Origin: Bacteroidales bacterium
GTDB taxonomy: Bacteria; Bacteroidota; Bacteroidia; Bacteroidales; GWA2-32-17
Direction: 5' to 3'
Length of the DNA: 40,771 bases
Assembly (NCBI GenBank): GCA_013314715.1
Contig: JABUFC010000031.1
Location: 1-40,771, forward strand
Part shown: in pieces, positions 1-7,297 of the stretch
Numbering within the stretch: position 1 is the first letter of the stretch
Layout: every line of letters starts with the position of its first letter
The notes under the pieces: generated by a model
The model's database searches: none
Seen by the model: only the letters and a program-made list of their open reading frames with translations
What the model was told of the DNA's origin: nothing
Made by a program: the position numbers and the translations under genes

Positions 1-2
1 AA

Positions 3-329
3 AATGAACCAACAGCAAACTATGAGCTTATCGAGTACAAAGGCGACAAAATGCCCGTAGCTATTCATATTATAATGAACAACTTCACCAATTACGAATT
101 CCAACTCGAACAAGGCGATATGCTCTATCTCTTCTCCGATGGCTATGCCGACCAATTTGGGGGCGAACATGGCAAAAAATTTATGTACAAGCGTTTTAAA
201 GAACTTATTTTAGCAAATGCCCATAAACCTATGAACGAACAAAAACAAGCATTCGAAGAAACCATTGTGCAGTGGATTGGAAATGGAGAACAGACTGATG
301 ATATCACTGTGGTTGGAATAAAAGTATAA
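3..329 (+). CDS. SpoIIE/PP2C-type serine phosphatase, C-terminal end (partial)
   Basis: This is the 3' end of a gene that starts before the window. The frame is open from base 3, and codons before the first in-window ATG (51) continue the protein naturally, so that ATG is internal. What remains is the last ~108 residues of a SpoIIE-type PPM phosphatase. The metal-binding FSDGYADQFGG stretch and the late TDDITVVGIKV strand, which carries the paired Asp residues of the family, are both visible. In Bacteroidota this domain usually closes large sensors with TPR or seven-bladed propeller N-termini, which dephosphorylate anti-sigma-factor antagonists or related targets. The N-terminal sensor is not visible, so the specific role is unknown. 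The family call is firm. Confidence 0.88.
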   Translation, partial: NEPTANYELIEYKGDKMPVAIHIIMNNFTNYEFQLEQGDMLYLFSDGYADQFGGEHGKKFMYKRFKELILANAHKPMNEQKQAFEETIVQWIGNGEQTDDITVVGIKV

Positions 330-345
330 AATTATTTTTTACAAG

Positions 346-648
346 TTAAATAAACTTCAAAATATAACTAACCAAAATAATCAAAGTATTTATAATAAAC
401 CAAAAAATTAATATACGAGCTCCATGTTTAAATTGAAATTTAAGATGTAGAATTAAAAAAATAAACATTAAAATAAGAGGAATTAAAGCAGGGAACAATT
501 GTAAACTCTCAACAATATTACCCTTAAGCAAAGCTATTAACGAGCGTTGCATACCACACCCCGGGCATTCAATGCCCAAAAATTTCTTATAAAAACAAGC
601 CCCCTGGTGATCTTCAAGCCATTGAATAATAGAATAATACCAATGCAT
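346..648 (-). CDS. DUF2752 small membrane protein
   Basis: A 100-aa protein with the DUF2752 hallmark CPGCGMQRS (residues ~28-36) and two hydrophobic helices (about 51-68 and 80-99). The function of the family is not established. Its start codon overlaps the stop of the upstream gene in a TAATG arrangement (646-650 on the minus strand), so the two are probably translationally coupled. It ends 16 bases from the convergent phosphatase gene. Length and motif are typical, and nothing looks broken. Confidence 0.85.
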   Translation of the reverse strand: MHWYYSIIQWLEDHQGACFYKKFLGIECPGCGMQRSLIALLKGNIVESLQLFPALIPLILMFIFLILHLKFQFKHGARILIFWFIINTLIILVSYILKFI

Positions 649-1331
649 TATTCATCATAATTTTTATAATCTTTAGGAATAATAAAAAGCGACTTATCAA
701 GAAGCTTTTTTTGTATTGAAATAACGCGTAAAGTCATTTTTTGCTCACGTAGTGTTGTTCGTTCTTCGCTAAGCATAGGAAAATAACCATAAGAATCGGG
801 TATTTTTAAAAAATAGCTGGCATGTTTTTCTGACCTGTTCCAAAGTCGAAGAAAATCTACAAAAAAATCAAAATTATCTTTTGCCACCCAGTAAGCAATT
901 TCAGTGTTTTGTTTTTTATTGCGAACACGCCACTGGTAACATTTATAACCCAAAATTTTCTTACTATTATTTGTTTTTAAAATTGTATAATCATCTATAT
1001 TTAATTTATTTTCATGATATTCATTAACAGGTAAATATAAATACATTTTTCGCTGTGGATTAACGGCTATGATGGTCTTTTTTTCAAGATTATAAAGTAT
1101 ATAATTTTCGGGGGTTTTACAGTTTTTGCATCGATTATGCTCATCCATTCGAACTAATTTATCCTTTACATAATAAGTGTAATAAAGCGTGTCCGAAAAC
1201 ATTTCCATCGAAAAGAAAATAATTCCCTCGAAACTTTTACTTAAATCAGAAACAATTTCTGTTTTTACACTTGGTTGTGCCATCAATCCTAAAAACGATA
1301 AACAAAAGCAAAAAATATTAAAATACTTCAT
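648..1331 (-). CDS. Secreted protein of unknown function (DUF4412/GLPGLI-like)
   Basis: A 227-aa protein with a clear Sec signal peptide (MKYFNIFCFCLSFLGLMAQ) and no membrane segments afterwards. The body has the pattern of small periplasmic beta-rich Bacteroidota proteins: a residue run ending in a CKNC pair near residue 69, then a 'KKILGYKCYQW' segment resembling the 'lGykCkky' signature of DUF4412/GLPGLI-type proteins. That assignment is tentative and rests on one motif. It is the first gene of a two-gene unit with the DUF2752 gene, to which it is joined by a one-base overlap. No function can be assigned. Confidence 0.7.
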   Translation of the reverse strand: MKYFNIFCFCLSFLGLMAQPSVKTEIVSDLSKSFEGIIFFSMEMFSDTLYYTYYVKDKLVRMDEHNRCKNCKTPENYILYNLEKKTIIAVNPQRKMYLYLPVNEYHENKLNIDDYTILKTNNSKKILGYKCYQWRVRNKKQNTEIAYWVAKDNFDFFVDFLRLWNRSEKHASYFLKIPDSYGYFPMLSEERTTLREQKMTLRVISIQKKLLDKSLFIIPKDYKNYDE

Positions 1332-1411
1332 TCAAAATAATATTTAGTTTGTAAAAAAGTAATTTTTTTACGAATGATGATATTAAAAGTTTCGTTTATT
1401 TTGCATTAATT

Positions 1412-1777
1412 ATGAACAATCTAAATCATTTAGCAATAGGATTAAAAGGAGAATCGATTGCCTCGCAATTTCTTATCGAAAAAGGGTACGAAATACTTAA
1501 AACCCGATGGACTTATAAGCATAAAGAAATTGACATCATTGCAAAGCATGGCAACATATTAGTGGTTGTAGAAGTAAAAACCCGAACCAATAATCAATAT
1601 TCACAACCCGAAGAAGCTGTCGATATAAAAAAACAACATTTTTTATCCGAAGCCGTCGAAGCATTTATTCAAGAATATAACGATTTTGATGAAATTCGTT
1701 TCGATATAATAGCTATTATTTTGAAACAAAAAGAATATACCATTTACCATATCGAAAACGCATTTGAACCTATATAA
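1412..1777 (+). CDS. yraN: YraN/UPF0102 family endonuclease-like protein
   Basis: A 121-aa protein matching the small UPF0102 family in length and motifs: GESIASQFLIEKGYEIL at residues ~13-29, then EIDIIA and VVEVKTR (around residues 39-58). The Asp, the Glu and the Lys of EVK form a PD-(D/E)XK-like nuclease core. The biochemical role of the family is not settled. The next gene, dtd, begins three bases after the stop, so the two form a tight unit. No perfect TAnnTTTG box precedes it; the closest is an imperfect one just before the start (around 1396-1404). Confidence 0.9.
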   Translation: MNNLNHLAIGLKGESIASQFLIEKGYEILKTRWTYKHKEIDIIAKHGNILVVVEVKTRTNNQYSQPEEAVDIKKQHFLSEAVEAFIQEYNDFDEIRFDIIAIILKQKEYTIYHIENAFEPI

Positions 1778-1780
1778 GCT

Positions 1781-2233
1781 ATGAGAGTAATAATACAGCG
1801 AGTCAAACAAGCTAAAGTTGAAATAGAAAACAAAACGCATTCCCAGATTTCTAAGGGATTATTGATTTTTGTCGGCATCGAAGAGCAAGACACCGCCGAA
1901 GATGCTACTTGGCTTGCTCGTAAAATTGTCAATCTTCGCATTTTCGACGACGAGAATGGAGTGATGAATAAATCAGTTAAAGAAGTAAATGGTGAAATAT
2001 TACTTGTAAGTCAATTTACTTTACACGCTCTTACCAAAAAAGGCAATCGTCCTTCGTATATTCGTGCCGCTCGACCCGAATTAGCAATCCCTTTATATGA
2101 ACATTTTCAAAAGGAGTTGGTATTAGAGCTTGGCAAAAAAATTTGCACCGGCGTGTTTGGTGCCCATATGCAAGTATCCTTAATCAACGATGGGCCTGTA
2201 ACCATTTGGATTGATAGTAAAAACAAAGAATAG
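1781..2233 (+). CDS. dtd: D-aminoacyl-tRNA deacylase
   Basis: A 150-aa, full-length DTD that hydrolyses D-aminoacyl-tRNAs (and Gly-tRNA(Ala)), protecting translation from mischarging. The SQFTL motif is at residues 77-81, and the Gly-cisPro motif sits in NDGPVT at 136-141; together these build the chirality-selective pocket. The start MRVIIQRV is the family's usual N-terminus. The gene follows yraN by three bases and ends two bases from the stop of the convergent flippase-like gene, leaving no room for a separate terminator. Confidence 0.96.
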   Translation: MRVIIQRVKQAKVEIENKTHSQISKGLLIFVGIEEQDTAEDATWLARKIVNLRIFDDENGVMNKSVKEVNGEILLVSQFTLHALTKKGNRPSYIRAARPELAIPLYEHFQKELVLELGKKICTGVFGAHMQVSLINDGPVTIWIDSKNKE

Positions 2234-2235
2234 CC

Positions 2236-3297
2236 TTATTTTTTATGCGTTCTGCGTATCCATGGAGGTAAAAGAAATACACCTACAAAAAGATAGGGAT
2301 AATAACTAACCATTCGCCAGGATAGAGCAAGCAAAGCGACAAATCCTACAGGTATAAATACCGATAAATAATCGGAAAAGACGACTTCGGCAAAACCGCT
2401 TGCACCCGGACTTGGAAGCACTAACATCATAACCCACATTACCAATTGACGTGCAAAAATCTCAAAATGCTCGTATAAAGTTATACCATTATTTTGCAAA
2501 TTGATACCGGCAAGCAAAGCAAGCAACAAAAAATTTACCACCCAATAACGAGCCGTCCATGAAATAACCGTAGCCCCAAATGTTTTTAACCAAAATATAA
2601 ACGATTTACCTTTTAATTCGTTCGATGCTAAAATAATATCATCTCCAATATGATCTGCTTTTTCTCGCCATTTCTTTAAAAACCATAAGCGAAATATAGC
2701 CGTCAGAATATTTTTTAAAGCCTGAGGATTTATAAATAAACCATAAGCAATAAAAGCATCGAAAATAAATTTAATGCCATAACCAATAAAGGCAAAATAC
2801 AAATAATTGCCAGCAAACGCACTGCTACTAATAAAAAGCTGATGAATGCCAACCGAAAAAACAATAAGAGGAAAAAATATTATAAAATAAAGCTCATCTA
2901 AAAAAGCCGTTGCCATAACAAGTGCCGTGCTTTTTCCTAATGGAATTCCTTCTTTGTAAATAAAATAGGTAGCAACGGTTGTTCCTCCAACCGCAGAAGG
3001 CGAAATGGCAGAAGCAAATTCCCAAAGCATAATAATATAAAAAACTTTTTTCCACGGTAGTTTTTTATCGCTCAGTATTCGCAAACGAATCATGTACCCC
3101 ACATCGCGCAAAAACATCATAAAAAATGATATGACAATAAAGAGCAAAACTACATGATTGAACGAAAAGGTATCAACCGCTTGTTGATTCCAATCTTTGT
3201 AAATTAAATAACCCACAATAGCCAAACCAAATAAAATAGGAAGAATAATTTTTATGGGCGATACTTTACGTAATATAGTAGGTTTAGCTTCTGTCAT
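2236..3297 (-). CDS. YbhN/AglD (UPF0104) flippase-like integral membrane protein
   Basis: A 353-aa polytopic membrane protein with about eight predicted helices. It has the 'lysylphosphatidylglycerol synthase transmembrane region' pattern: a conserved SPSAVGGT segment near residue 100 and a second PSPGASGFAE segment near residue 295. These match the paired glycine-rich half motifs of the YbhN/AglD/MprF-N family. Members are associated with flipping or handling lipid-linked substrates in the inner membrane. The substrate here cannot be told. It is transcribed divergently from the M1 peptidase across only 48 bases. Confidence 0.85.
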   Translation of the reverse strand: MTEAKPTILRKVSPIKIILPILFGLAIVGYLIYKDWNQQAVDTFSFNHVVLLFIVISFFMMFLRDVGYMIRLRILSDKKLPWKKVFYIIMLWEFASAISPSAVGGTTVATYFIYKEGIPLGKSTALVMATAFLDELYFIIFFPLIVFSVGIHQLFISSSAFAGNYLYFAFIGYGIKFIFDAFIAYGLFINPQALKNILTAIFRLWFLKKWREKADHIGDDIILASNELKGKSFIFWLKTFGATVISWTARYWVVNFLLLALLAGINLQNNGITLYEHFEIFARQLVMWVMMLVLPSPGASGFAEVVFSDYLSVFIPVGFVALLALSWRMVSYYPYLFVGVFLLPPWIRRTHKK

Positions 3298-3345
3298 TTT
3301 TTTTCAGCATAAAAGTAATTATTTTTAAACAAATTTTTTACGACT

Positions 3346-5697
3346 ATGAAGCATAATAGTTTTTTAATAAGCATCCTTTTTTTAGTTTATTCAATTCAAA
3401 TAAGAGCATCGCACAGCGATTCTATTGATGTTGTTCATTACGATATACATTTAGAAATTACCGACTTTACCAATCAAATAATTAGCGGTTACGTGGAGTT
3501 AACGGTGGTTTCAAAAATAAATAATCTTCAGCAGGTGAATTTAGACTTGCTCGAAATGGTTATCGACAGCATTACGGTTAACGATGTTAAAATTCCTTCT
3601 TTTACTTACGACGACAGAACCTTACAAATACCCCTTTCGTCGGCAATCAATGCCAATGACACCGTGCGGATAGCGGTTTTTTATTTTGGACACCCTCAAG
3701 AAGACCCAGGTTCGAGCCATTGGGGAGGATTTAAATGGACTTCGAATAGTGCGTTTAATTTAGGCGTGGGCTTCGAAACCATTCCACACGTTTTTGGGCG
3801 TTGCTGGATTCCTTGTAACGATGATTTTGAAGATCGAGCTACCTACGATTTTTATATCAACGTGAATGCGGCACTGAATCATATGGCTGTATGCAATGGC
3901 GAATTAGTCGATTTTCAAAATACATGTAGCGGTAAAAGACTTTGCCATTGGCGCATGCGAGACGAAATTCCCACTTATTTGGCTTCGGTTGCCGTTGCCC
4001 CTTATGTTTGCCTAACCGATACCTTTAATGGAATGTTAGGACAAATTCCCATTGAGCTTTGGATATTGGAAGCCGATACATTAAAAGCTAAAAACTCTTT
4101 TGCAAATCTTAAAAACATACTCCAGCTATACGAAAGCAAATTTGGACCTTATCGTTGGCAGCGAGTAGGTTACGTTTCGGTCGATTTTTCAAGTGGTGCG
4201 ATGGAACATGCCACCAATATTGCCTATCCACGCTTAGCCATCAACGGCAATACCACATACGAAACCTTGTATGCTCATGAGCTTTTTCACCATTGGTTTG
4301 GAAATTTAATTACATGCAGTAAAGCAGAAGAGATGTGGATAAACGAAGGCTGGGCAACTTTTAGCGAATTTTTACATGATGAGACCTTTTCAGATTACAA
4401 CACTTATCTTACTAACAAAAGAGCTATGCAATATAATGTTTTACGTTATGCTCATATCGAAGATGGTGGTTACTATGCCCTCAATAATATTCCTCAATCG
4501 AATACTTACGGAAAATCATCGTATGACAAAGGAGCATTGATGGTTTTAAATCTTCGGCATTTCTTGGGCGATAGTTTGTTTTATGCCGTTATGACGAATT
4601 ATTTGGCTGATAGAGCTTTTAAAACAGTCAGTTCCGAAGATATGCGCGATTATTTAGCTCAACACGCCAATCCCAAGGTGCACGATTTTTTCGACACTTA
4701 TATTTTTACACCCGGATTCCCTCATTTTTCGGTCGATTCGTTCAAAGTTGAGCCTCTCGGTTTGCAATATCGACTCATCGTGTATTCTAAAGAAAAATTA
4801 AGAGGACGTTCTACGTTCTCATCTTATGCTCAAACCGAAGTTACAGCGTTAGATAACGCTTGGAATATGCGTACATTCAGAATCACCCTGCAAAATGGTT
4901 ATGGCATCGACACTTTTTATACCGATATTAATCCTATAACTCTGATAACCGATCTTTTTGAACGTGTAAACGATGCAACCACCGACCAATATAAGGTTAT
5001 TAAAACAGCCACCAATTATACGTTCGACAAATGTAATTTTGTCGGAATTGTATCTGCCATTTCCGATTCTGCATTAGTAAGAGTTGAAAACAATTGGGTG
5101 GCACCCGATGGTTTTAAAAATCCTATACCCGGCTTATTTATTTCGCATGAGCATTATTGGTCGGTAAATGGCATTCTACCCCAAAACTTTGTCATGAAAG
5201 GACGGTTCCAATACATAAGAACAACCACACCCGAAGGCGGCGGATTCGATAATGAGCTCATCAACAACAGCATCGATTCGCTGGTATTATTGTATCGCCC
5301 CGACAGAGCACACGATTGGCATATCATCCCATTTACAAAGACTGGCACCCCTTATTCAGGATATTTAACCACCGATACCGTGCATACCGGCGAATATACT
5401 TTTGGTATATGGAATTGGGCTGCATGGAACAATATGGGACAAATTACCAAACCTAAACCCGAAATACAAATCATACCTAATCCCACCACGGGCGATTGTG
5501 CGCTAAATTATGCTTTTGTTCCCAACACCTTGCTAGAAATAGTAAATGCTAATGGACAAGTTGTTTTTCAAGATAAGATAAAGCATGCAACTGACCATTA
5601 TTGGCTTTCAATGGCAAATTTAAAGAATGGTATTTATTGGGTTAAAATATCAAACACAAGCAACATGCCTGTATTTACTAAGATTGTAAAAAAATAA
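3346..5697 (+). CDS. Secreted M1 family metallo-aminopeptidase with T9SS sorting domain
   Basis: A 783-aa protein with a signal peptide (residues 1-21), an M1 N-terminal beta domain, the catalytic domain and a C-terminal T9SS type A domain. The zinc site is complete: H311-E-x-x-H315, an 18-residue spacer, then E334 in the INEGW motif. The exopeptidase motif reads GAMEH (284-288) instead of the commonest GAMEN, a variation also known among M1 enzymes. The last ~80 residues (starting near IIPNPTTGD) are the sorting domain, predicting export through the T9SS and attachment or release at the cell surface. Likely role: trimming extracellular peptides. It stands alone, divergent from the flippase-like gene. 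Confidence 0.94.
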   Translation: MKHNSFLISILFLVYSIQIRASHSDSIDVVHYDIHLEITDFTNQIISGYVELTVVSKINNLQQVNLDLLEMVIDSITVNDVKIPSFTYDDRTLQIPLSSAINANDTVRIAVFYFGHPQEDPGSSHWGGFKWTSNSAFNLGVGFETIPHVFGRCWIPCNDDFEDRATYDFYINVNAALNHMAVCNGELVDFQNTCSGKRLCHWRMRDEIPTYLASVAVAPYVCLTDTFNGMLGQIPIELWILEADTLKAKNSFANLKNILQLYESKFGPYRWQRVGYVSVDFSSGAMEHATNIAYPRLAINGNTTYETLYAHELFHHWFGNLITCSKAEEMWINEGWATFSEFLHDETFSDYNTYLTNKRAMQYNVLRYAHIEDGGYYALNNIPQSNTYGKSSYDKGALMVLNLRHFLGDSLFYAVMTNYLADRAFKTVSSEDMRDYLAQHANPKVHDFFDTYIFTPGFPHFSVDSFKVEPLGLQYRLIVYSKEKLRGRSTFSSYAQTEVTALDNAWNMRTFRITLQNGYGIDTFYTDINPITLITDLFERVNDATTDQYKVIKTATNYTFDKCNFVGIVSAISDSALVRVENNWVAPDGFKNPIPGLFISHEHYWSVNGILPQNFVMKGRFQYIRTTTPEGGGFDNELINNSIDSLVLLYRPDRAHDWHIIPFTKTGTPYSGYLTTDTVHTGEYTFGIWNWAAWNNMGQITKPKPEIQIIPNPTTGDCALNYAFVPNTLLEIVNANGQVVFQDKIKHATDHYWLSMANLKNGIYWVKISNTSNMPVFTKIVKK

Positions 5698-5854
5698 TAT
5701 TCCAAAATATTCATACCGTTTTAAACTACTTTCGGTTTAGCTATATGTAAAAAAAGAATTTTGATTGAAAGTTTACTGCACATCATACCCGTCCAAAATA
5801 ATTTATAAAATTAAAAAAGTAGGGGTTGGTAACACTTCAAAAATGAAGTAATTT

Positions 5855-5870
5855 AGACCTTTGCAAAACT
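5855..5870. repeat. 16-bp direct repeat, left copy (island boundary candidate)
   Basis: The sequence AGACCTTTGCAAAACT occurs here and again at 15559-15574 in the same orientation. The two copies bracket the AraC-type regulator, both beta-helix genes and the GH3 gene. It shares a CCTTTGCAA core with the start of the IS-like repeat at 15436. It could be a recombination scar, the end of a small mobile element, or chance. Confidence 0.5.
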
Positions 5871-5902
5871 CTCGATGTATATAATACAACCATTTATCGA
5901 GA
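5870..5902. promoter_or_regulatory. Inverted repeat upstream of the AraC-type gene
   Basis: Seven-base arms TCTCGAT (5870-5876) and ATCGAGA (5896-5902) are separated by 19 bases. They lie about 30 bases upstream of the regulator's -7 box, which has no recognisable -33 element. The position would suit an operator. The hairpin alternative is weak because of the long loop. Confidence 0.3.
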
Positions 5903-5930
5903 ATAGCTATAAATAATGCAAACTATTTTA

Positions 5931-5938
5931 TATCTTTG
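5931..5938 (+). promoter_or_regulatory. -7 box (TATCTTTG) of the AraC-type regulator gene
   Basis: A perfect match to the Bacteroidota -7 consensus TAnnTTTG. Transcription would begin near 5944. That rules out the upstream TTG at 5936 as a start and supports the ATG at 5990. No TTG is seen at the -33 position. Confidence 0.6.
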
Positions 5939-5989
5939 TTTGTTTTTGGTTTTAACTGTTTAAAACAATTTCAGATAAAAGCTATTTTT

Positions 5990-7162
5990 ATGAGTATATT
6001 TTCAGCTTATCTGCCTTTATTACCATTATTGCAAAGTATTTTCTTTTTGATTTTATTCTTATCGTTTTTTAAAAAGTCTTTGTCTTATATTTTATTAACA
6101 TTAAATTTTATTTTTTTATTTCTAGGTTTTACCATTGAGTATTTTAGTTCTTTAGCCAATTATTCAGTTTCAAGCTGGTCTTATTATATATTTTTTTTGG
6201 TTTTATTATCAGTAAATCCTCTTTTTTATTTATTTATTAAAAGTATTTTAACTGAACATTTTAAGTTTAAACTAAAATATCTGTTTCATTTTTTACCCTC
6301 ATTATTATTTTTTATTCTATCTATTTTTATAATTTACTATTTACCTAAATATATTTTTATACGTTTAGTAGAAAACAATCTAATAAAAAATGATTACAAT
6401 AATATTTACTTAATCATATTAACAAATATATATTGGATAGTACAATATGGTATTTATAATATTCAATTATTATTCTATTCAATATTAATATTCATTATGT
6501 TAAGAAAATACATGTTAGAAATAAGTAAAAACTATTCTAATGCTGAAAAAATGAAAGTTAAATGGATATATGTCTTAATAATAATTAACTTATTATTTAA
6601 TATTTGGGATATAGCCTCTATATATATACATGTTTTTCAGAAGTTTCCAGACATGTATTATTTAATGAACTTTTTATATATTACATTGTTTGGAATCAAT
6701 GCCTTAAAGCATCAACTTTTATTAACTAAAAACGATAAAATTCATATTTTACAAAGCGTAGAACTATTAGATGATATTCAAGATAAAGATGATAACGAGC
6801 AATCATTTAAAATTGTAAAAGAAAGGGAACTCATTGGTAAATTAGAATACTTAATGAACCGTGAGCAACTTTTTTTAAACCCTGATTTAAAACTTAATGA
6901 TATTTCTCAAAAGTTAAAAATACATAGAAATGTTATTTCTAAGGTTATAAACCAACATTGGAAAGTAAATTTTTTTCAATGGGTTAATAATTACAGATTG
7001 GAAAAAGCTAAAGAATTATTATCGAGCCATGATTTCAATCATTTATCTATTGAAGGCATTGCTAAAACAGTAGGCTTTAATTCAAAATCAGTTTTTAATC
7101 CTTTGTTTAAAAAAAAGTATGGTATCACGCCGTCCGATTTTAGAAAAAAATATGCTAAATAA
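5990..7162 (+). CDS. Seven-TM membrane-bound AraC-family transcriptional regulator
   Basis: A 390-aa protein whose first ~240 residues contain about seven hydrophobic helices and whose last ~110 residues form an AraC/XylS-type DNA-binding domain with two helix-turn-helix units. The first HTH lies in the LNDISQKLKIHRNVISKVIN segment, and the second ends in the family signature GFNSKSVFNPLFKKKYGITPSDFR. A long frame opens at a TTG at 5936, but the -7 box overlaps it, so the ATG at 5990 is chosen. Such 7TM-HTH proteins are common in Bacteroidota, and ligand sensing by the membrane part is inferred. It is strikingly AT-rich. Its position directly upstream of the secreted beta-helix genes, which carry AraC-style direct repeats in front, makes them its likely targets. 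Confidence 0.88.
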   Translation: MSIFSAYLPLLPLLQSIFFLILFLSFFKKSLSYILLTLNFIFLFLGFTIEYFSSLANYSVSSWSYYIFFLVLLSVNPLFYLFIKSILTEHFKFKLKYLFHFLPSLLFFILSIFIIYYLPKYIFIRLVENNLIKNDYNNIYLIILTNIYWIVQYGIYNIQLLFYSILIFIMLRKYMLEISKNYSNAEKMKVKWIYVLIIINLLFNIWDIASIYIHVFQKFPDMYYLMNFLYITLFGINALKHQLLLTKNDKIHILQSVELLDDIQDKDDNEQSFKIVKERELIGKLEYLMNREQLFLNPDLKLNDISQKLKIHRNVISKVINQHWKVNFFQWVNNYRLEKAKELLSSHDFNHLSIEGIAKTVGFNSKSVFNPLFKKKYGITPSDFRKKYAK

Positions 7163-7225
7163 TGTAATAATATAAACTCTTCATTTTTACACATAATACA
7201 CAAAATCAGGTTAATATACAAATAA

Positions 7226-7257
7226 GAACGTTTAAATTTAAAACTCGAACGTTTAAA
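7226..7257 (+). promoter_or_regulatory. Paired direct repeats, probable AraC-type operator
   Basis: The 11-mer GAACGTTTAAA occurs at 7226-7236 and again at 7247-7257. The copies are 21 bases apart start to start, which is two helical turns. The second copy ends 25 bases before the -7 box at 7283, covering the approach to the -33 position. AraC/XylS proteins bind such same-face direct repeats beside the promoter, and the gene for one ends 63 bases upstream. The repeats are seen directly; the identity of the regulator is inferred. Confidence 0.6.
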
Positions 7258-7282
7258 AAGAATATTTAATTTTAATATATAC

Positions 7283-7290
7283 TACTTTTG
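7283..7290 (+). promoter_or_regulatory. -7 box (TACTTTTG) of the beta-helix operon
   Basis: A perfect TAnnTTTG box without a recognisable TTG at -33, as expected of an activator-dependent promoter. Transcription would begin near 7296-7298, so the mRNA would be leaderless or nearly so for the ATG at 7298 or 7304. Confidence 0.6.
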
Positions 7291-7297
7291 CAAAAAC

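Noticed and set aside
4200-4215. Loss of the M1 exopeptidase motif (GAMEH for GAMEN)
   Set aside because: The zinc site is intact and the final residue of this motif varies among known M1 enzymes, so inactivation is not supported.
5936-5989. TTG-initiated N-terminal extension of the AraC-type regulator
   Set aside because: The first codon overlaps the TAnnTTTG box, so it would lie upstream of the predicted transcription start.
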